DNA from: Adenophora triphylla var. japonica
Lineage: Eukaryota > Streptophyta > Magnoliopsida > Asterales > Campanulaceae
Length of the DNA stretch: 64,000 nucleotides
Assembly (NCBI GenBank): GCA_022495995.1
Contig: JAFEMH010000167.1
Span: 496,001-560,000 of the forward strand
Reading direction: 5' to 3'
Each line of letters starts with the position of its first letter. The first letter of the stretch is position 1. Positions 58,713 to 64,000 of the stretch are shown one piece after another. The position numbers were made by a program, and so were the translations under genes. Below the pieces are notes generated by a model. It was not told where the DNA came from. It did not search any database and saw only the letters and a list, made by a program, of their open reading frames with translations.

Positions 58713-59294
58713 TAGAGTTCTGACAATTCGGAGGCTGTCACCTAACGTTATCCCGTTATAACGGAATAACGGAGATTGCGAAAAAGGTTGGATTTTGTAG
58801 AGAAGTTGGAAGGAATCAATAGTTTTTTGTAAAGAAAAGTGGGACGCACCCGAATAATTTTTTTGTAAAGAAAACTGGGATGTACCCTGATTATTTGAAA
58901 AATAAAATTGAAAATGCCAAGGGCAAATAAACTGAATCACAGAGGTAAATTTGTAAAATAGGCCTCGGGGGCACTAGAGGGAAAACTGGATTGAAAGTAA
59001 TTAGAAATGCCAGGGGCATAAAGGGTAAAAGAGGCCTACGGGGGACAAAATTGTAAAATGGAGCCTTTAGGGGCAAAATTGTAAAAATCAGCCACAGGGG
59101 CTTAGTATGTCGCACGACATAACAGGCCCTGTGGACAGATTTATTAAAAATACGCACAGTCGCCATTTGAAATTTAATTAGGCTTGAAATTGAGAGGGAG
59201 GCGACAGTGAGAAGAGAGAGGGCGAACATCAGAGAGGGGGATTCGAAGGAAATCGAGAGAAATCCAACACTTCTTAGTCCGATTCAATTGAAGA
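58713..59294 (+). promoter_or_regulatory. F palindromes and putative promoter of the antisense PMD copy
   Basis: CCGTTATAACGG (about 58750) again forms a long palindrome. Then AT-rich noncoding DNA with GGGGCAAAATTGTAAAA-like repeats. TATGTCGCACGACATA at 59106-59121 precedes a TATA-like TTTATTAAAAA (59140-59150), about 145 bp upstream of the ATG at 59295. The arrangement copies the B PMD gene promoter. Confidence 0.5.
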
Positions 59295-60240
59295 ATGCCT
59301 CCTAGGCTCTATCCGACCAAGAGGGGTTCTCAACACGCCAATTTAGCTGCTCGGAGAAAAGGGGTGCAAAGGAATCAACGGCCGTTTCTTCCGGAAGCAC
59401 CAAGGGGAGATTTTTACCCACAGCTCAATGAGCATACTTCGGATGTCACGAAGAAGGAAGAGGTAAGAAACCTAGGGTTTCTTGAAAAATTTTCAATTTG
59501 TGCGAAATTGATTTGAACTGAGTTTTTCTTCAGACTGCATTTGAACTTCATATGGATTGGCCTGTGAACATGAATGAATCTAGGAAATGTAATGCGTAAA
59601 TGCATGCCATACATTGATCCATTTTGTCCTACTTTTGCTTGAGATGATTTCAAGAAATAGCACGAAATATTAATATTTGTGCCATGTTTTCTTGCAGGGA
59701 TTGCGCACCCGTGGCTCCCCCGAGGTGATTGGCGAGGCTATGGGATAGCTTGCCGGGTAGCCAGGAGCAGTGGACTCGCCTAAGGGCCTGATTTACGCCG
59801 CCGGGCTAGGGCAATTTTTTGAGATGGCGAAGGCCATCGGGGGCACTCGAGGAGTGTGGATCTAGTGAGGGCATTCAGAGAGTTCTCGGGAGACCACTCA
59901 CTCATTTCACTTCTCTTGGGGTGAGACGACAGCCACTCCAGACTTTGCGGTCATCACGGGGTGCCTTTTACGGATGAGCCGCTCTACATAGAGGAGCCTA
60001 TACAGGAGTTGAGCCCACCTATTGCGATGATGATTTTATGGGCTTACTTGGTTTCGTTCCCGGATCAAGAAGGGGAATGGATATGAGTTGGGGGTGCTAC
60101 ATGGCATGATTCAGGGGCGGAAGCGGGGACTACACTGTGGTAGATGATCCCATTGAGAGCCGGTGAGAGCCGAGAGATTGGCTAGAGCTTTTGTATGGGT
60201 GGGCTTTTCCGACATGCTTTGTTCATTAACGGCGCATCTA
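59295..60240 (+). pseudogene. Decayed PMD gene of F, antisense to the element
   Basis: Exon 1 is 59295-59462 (56 codons, MPPRLYPTKRGSQHANLAAR, ending before GTAAGA). The acceptor TTGCAG ends at 59697 and exon 2 begins GLRTRGSPEVIGEAMG, then a TAG. Later text, HSFHFSWGETTATPDFAVIT near 59910, matches the PMD core WDTTHNFHLSWGELTVTP of the B gene. The intron lies at the same place and phase (0) as B intron 1. Further stops and indels break exon 2; exons 3 and 4 are not recognisable beyond about 60240. It shows that the spliced antisense gene predates the split of B and F. Confidence 0.7.
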
Positions 60241-61480
60241 CCGCCTTGGTTTCACTATTGGAGCTTTTGAGAGCACAGGATACGTCGGGAATGCATGCAG
60301 GGAAAGCAGAAGCTGGCGATGTACGATGTGGCTAGTTATGTCGCACGACATAAGTAGCCAACCAGCCAGCTTTTGTCGTGTGACATAAGTAGCCAAGACT
60401 GCACTTCTCTTACCTTTTGACCTTGAACTGGAATTGCCGACACGAGGTTGGAATTGGGTGACCAAATAGGTCACAAACACGGTCTCCTTGGGACAATGGC
60501 AAAGAGATATTGGCCCCTTAAGGGTGGAAATGGGGTGACCTAGGAGGTCAAGCAACCAATCCTTCATAGAAATGTTCCAAATCAAAAAAGGGTGACCAAT
60601 ATGGTCATAAAATTGGACTTTTATGAAAAGCTTACGCACCATTGGAGAGTGGAGGAAGAAAAAGGTGACCAAAGTGGTCAGATGGCTGGACCTTTATGAA
60701 AGGCTACCTACGTATTCCGGAGGAATCAAGCCTTGATCGTAGTTCAAGCTTTACCTAGACAGTTAGGAATGATGTCTAGGATTTTCGACGTTTTGACAAT
60801 TAGGAAACTGTCGCCTAGAGTTATCTCGAAGGCACTTTTTGGGAGAAAATGTTATCATTAGCAATTGGCACGTTACTTGAGCCTAGGGGTGATTTTTTTC
60901 TGGAAACATGGTAGGGACTGGGTTTGGATATACATATGGAATGTATTTGGAAATTGTTAAAGACGGGTTTCAAGCAAGTGGGATCGTATTCCTTGGGTGT
61001 GGGCGACTATTTGCTTTTATTGAGATGTTGTCAACGTGGACTAGAATTCCTCCTTGGGCTGAGACTGGGTTTAAACCTCGGGTCTCAGTGAATGTTCTTT
61101 TCTCACACTCTAGCATTTGAAGCTGATGCTAACAGATGTCGAAGTGACCAATCCTCTCTTCTAGGGATGGATGCAACTTATCGAAGCCCCGGTCTAAGGA
61201 AATACTCTCTGCAAAAGCCCCATATCTTGTTGAAGTAAGGAAAGATCCTTTCATTGGCAAAAACCCTGGTTGGATGAACTGAGTAGGCAAAGTTTTAGGT
61301 TACGGAACAAGTGACTTGATGAAGCCCCAATCTGATAACCTAGCAAAAATCCCAATATGATTGGTACTGCGGAAGTGATCCTGAAATTGATCTGACCAAG
61401 AATGAATCCATCTAGGGACCTAGTGAAGAACTCGATGCGAACCCCAAAAATGGCTAAAGAAGCCCCAATTTAAAGGAATG
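60241..61480 (-). repeat. Second hairpin array of F and unassigned DNA
   Basis: Palindromes TATGTCGCACGACATA (60337-60352) and TTTGTCGTGTGACATA (about 60372). GACC-N5-GGTC hairpins near 60461, 60538, 60591 and 60667; CTACG/CGTAG hairpin 60708-60742; TGACA...TGTCG near 60796. 60600-60830 resembles 57130-57340, a duplication. 60840-61480 has no recognised feature; a 70-codon frame at 60908 has no known domain. Confidence 0.55.
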
Positions 61481-61554
61481 CTTTGACAGAGTTTTTCGAG
61501 GCAGCCCTAATGCGAATTGTAGCAGAAGAGGGAAAACCTATCCTTTTCCTTCCT

Positions 61555-61569
61555 TTTTTTTTTTTATTT

Positions 61570-61607
<38 letters not shown>
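61555..61607. repeat. Poly-T tract
   Basis: Nearly pure T run (poly-A on the element strand) at the start of the F post-pol region. It may be a slippage-expanded A-rich tract like that after B pol (10732-10800). Length may be unreliable in an assembly. Confidence 0.8.
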
Positions 61608-61609
<2 letters not shown>

Positions 61610-63290
61610 TCACTCAGTCAACCTTAAGAAGATGTGGACGAAGAGAAGAACTTTTAGGAAGATATATACATGCAGGGGCATATTTTTTCGAAAAGTGGGA
61701 ATAGATCCCGATTTTTGTGTTATTTCGACGGCCTTATTCAATGTAGGCACAAAACTCGCTTTGGGTTTGACTCTTTTGAGAGAGTATAAGCGTAGAAAGG
61801 TTGGTAAAAGTGTATGGAAGCCCTGGCGACGGAAAATCGAGTGTTTAGCGCTATCTTTCCTAAGATGTAGAAAAGGAAGACTTGTCAAGACATCGAAAAC
61901 TTGTTTTATTTACAATGATCACAAGATTGCTTAAAACCCTTTATTAATGTTCGGGTTATTCAACCACTAATCTCGATATGAACAAACATTTTTATTAATC
62001 ATGAGGAGAAAGTCAACCAATGTCGCGGATCAAGGTTGGTGGGTGTGAAAGAAAGGTTTGTGTATAAGGAGGTCATTGATGAGACCGGGTTTTCTCGGGA
62101 TTTGACTGTGTCTATGGGAGAAGTCATTTGATGAGACCAGTTTTCGGTAATTTGGATATGCTTATGACCGGACCATTCTTTGGTTGCCTACGTTCCCCTC
62201 ATTGTGAGGAGCTCGGGTCGCCGTAGTTCGGCCTTGGCCGGATCGTTTTGGGAAATGGGATTTGTGGTTCCTTTAGTGAAAAGGCTAGGATGAGAAGGAT
62301 CGGATGATGAGGCATGGGCCTCGGGATGATTCCTTGACCAAGTCATTCTTGGACGCTTCAATTGCTTTCGATTCTCGTCTTTCATTGGGGAGAAAGGACT
62401 TGCATATGCCTAAAGGCTCATGAAATGCTTCTGCTTTTGCTTCGACCGCCCCATTGTTGTCGACAACTTTCATTTTTTGAGCTTTGGTCTTGCCTGTCCG
62501 TCAAGCTTTTGATTGGTAACGCTGGGTCCTTGGCCTCATTTTTCTTTTATTTTTTATGTGCAACCCTGTTTTTTGCCTAGACCGCCCTTTTTTTGGGATT
62601 TTCAGCCTAGCTGGGCATTACTCTTTTTGCACCAAGATTTCTTTTTTTTTTTTATGTGCAACCCTGTTTTTTGCCTAGACTGCCCTTTTCTGGGATTTTC
62701 AGTCTAGCTGGGTATTACTCTTTTTGCACTACACACACTTTTCTTTTTCTTTTTTTTTTATTTTCTAGAGCACCCGAGGACCAAGGCGAGCCCCTGCTTG
62801 AACATTCTTGATTCCCTTGAAGTCTAAGCCAAGCCCCTAGGTTGTTGTCGACACGGGGTCAATCTTTCGGGCGAGTGGCCTTTTTGTCGTTCCTTGATGT
62901 TGTCGCCGTCGTTGACTTGGTCAAGATGAAGGTGGACATGGTTTGGGAAAGTGTATGGCTTTGATGAAGGCCTTTTGTGGGGTAAGGAAAGTGTATGGCT
63001 TGATGGCATTAGTTGACTTTCTCACACTGATTAATCGGAACGTGAATTATTTCGAGAGATTGTTTGTTGAGCAATGCAAGTGATCATATAAAATAAAACC
63101 ATTTCATTAAATGTAATGTAGGTGTGCAAATAATGTCTTAAGTCTAGCAAGAAAAGAAGAAGACTCTTTTATAAAAAATTGAAGATTAAATACAATGTCC
63201 GTAGAGGACTTGATTGAAAGGAAAAAGTACTAGAACCTACGAAGGTCGACTGAGAGACTATTTTTCCTTTTTTCTCTTGCTCAAGGATAG
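61610..63290 (-). other. Post-pol noncoding region of F
   Basis: 61735-61930 aligns with C 32600-32830. A CTACG/CGTAG hairpin at 62188-62226 has inner stem CTCCTC with GAGGGG. The post-pol box occurs twice, about 62556-62640 and 62654-62730, as in B. About 63090-63240 matches C 31640-31790. Frames here (61632-61934, 62362-62707) are not supported as genes because the matched DNA in C is noncoding. Confidence 0.65.
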
Positions 63291-63306
63291 ATAACCCCTA
63301 GCCTAG

Positions 63307-63927
63307 CTACTCTTCGCTGGTTGGACTGCCAAGACACTTGAGCTTTCCGTTTTCTGTTAACTTCTGACTTCCATTATGTGCCCATGATACTGGTGGAAGC
63401 GGAGGGATTTGAGGCCATGGAGGAGCTGGAGCAGAAACAAGTTGTCCAAAGAAATGGGTCGGAAAAGTCACGGGGACGAACTTTGTTGACTGAGCATATT
63501 GATGGAAGGAAGTGAACCTGGGAGGACTTTGAGGGATATTGGGATCTGTTTGGGAGGATCCAGTCTGCGCGGTTGTTTTGAGTGAAAGGGGTAGTACCTT
63601 GGTTGTGTCTTCGACTTTTCTCAAGCTTAGAACTAGTTGTCTTGTCAACTTCTCTTACTTCGGGCACTTGGAGTTTGCACGAGTCACTTCTTTGCACGGT
63701 TCGACACCTTGGGTCAAGGGAGTATTGGTACTCATCATGAGATCAAGCTTCTCCTGTATTAATTTCACTTGCTCTATCAATATTGCCATATTGGGGTCAA
63801 CGGGGACTCTCGAGTTACTGAAACTCGCAACAAAGTTCTTATCTGTAGAAGGAATCACAACCGCAGACTGGTGAAACTGACGGGTGAATTCACTAAGTCT
63901 TGTGGGTGACATGAAAACTTGAGGCAT
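63307..63927 (-). pseudogene. F gag N-terminal fragment joined to post-pol DNA
   Basis: Minus strand reads a gag-like N-terminal region: FHQSAVVIPSTDKNFVASFS and MAILIEQVKLIQEKLDLMMS (a likely coiled coil) in one frame (63927-63655), then TRQLVLSLRKVEDTTKVLPL and a Pro-rich part (APAPPWPQIPPLPPVSWAHN) in another (63648-63307), so at least one frameshift is present. It ends at a stop at 63307 and the sequence then enters the post-pol region, with no pol. The Pro-rich end recalls the D gag fragment. The true start of gag is uncertain; 63928-63994 belongs to its upstream part or the leader. Confidence 0.55.
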
Positions 63928-64000
63928 CTCGAACTCTCTTTTAGCAGCTCATGATTGCATTCAAAGTGGGTATAGTGGCTTCGTAACATAGCTACATAGC

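Larger units (their letters stand above)
55279..63994 (-). mobile_element. Gypsy element F, pol-deleted (LARD-like), runs off window end
   Basis: Minus strand, from the window end leftwards: gag N-terminal fragment (63927-63307), conserved post-pol DNA (about 63290-61610), hairpin arrays, a decayed antisense PMD gene, a minisatellite, a purine-rich tract and the 3' LTR (55279-56836). No protease, RT or integrase lies between gag and the post-pol sequence, so F depends on other elements to move. The 5' LTR is outside the window. Confidence 0.8.

Noticed and set aside
61632..61934. 100-codon plus-strand frame in F
   Set aside because: The same DNA aligns with noncoding post-pol sequence of gypsy C in the opposite orientation, with the frame not kept.
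1..63994. Host single-copy genes, tRNA or rRNA genes
   Set aside because: None recognised; all credible coding sequence belongs to mobile elements. The tRNA-like matches are primer-binding sites only.

Overview
This window is plant nuclear DNA made almost entirely of nested, partly decayed LTR retrotransposons. I see no ordinary single-copy host gene. The plant assignment rests on Ty1/copia elements primed by initiator Met-tRNA (TGGTATCAGAGC), Ty3/gypsy elements with a Tat/Ogre-like coding style, a plant-mobile-domain (PMD) protein, and a hAT-type MITE. Density and nesting suggest a large, repeat-rich, probably eudicot genome, but the species cannot be named from sequence alone. For reference I name the gypsy-type units A-H and the copia units 1-5.

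Layout. 1-1323: minus-strand gypsy LTR (H). 1324-2312: copia LTR fragments. 2313-4429: gypsy A, internal part only. 4430-26488: gypsy B on +, with 5' LTR, PBS, leader, a gag-region ORF, a decayed pol lacking RNase H and the integrase core, two genes antisense to the element (11371-12861, broken; 13395-15984, apparently intact with four exons), a hairpin-rich 3' region and a truncated 3' LTR. Copia 1 (16322-24386, minus; TTAAT target duplication) is nested in B. 26489-30746: truncated copia 2 (minus). 30747-37582: 3' part of gypsy C, whose LTR carries a hAT-like MITE (36574-37342). 37600-39334: decayed copia 4. 39335-42487: 5' end of gypsy D. 42488-43328: unassigned. 43329-44355: partial minus LTR G, cut by gypsy E (44356-45714 LTR, leader, start of gag). 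Copia 3 (46304-54349, minus; CACCT target duplication) is nested in E. E's gag ends at 55259 in a 19-bp copia LTR tip, followed by gypsy F (55279 to the window end, minus). F has a 3' LTR, hairpin arrays, a 25-copy minisatellite, a decayed copy of the antisense PMD gene, and a gag fragment joined directly to post-pol sequence.

How the parts relate. The coding capacity is retrotransposon gag and pol, mostly disabled by stops and deletions. The exception is the antisense PMD gene in B: its four exons join through GT-AG introns into one open frame of about 608 codons, and F keeps the same first intron. Short imperfect palindromes with a CG-NN-CG centre lie just upstream of a TATA-like element both in the LTR promoters of gypsy and copia families and upstream of the antisense genes; the arms differ between families while symmetry is kept. 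The 3' noncoding regions of B, C and F are built from recurring short hairpins, several with compensatory changes, which points to conserved RNA (or cruciform) structure. These are the observations I would follow first.
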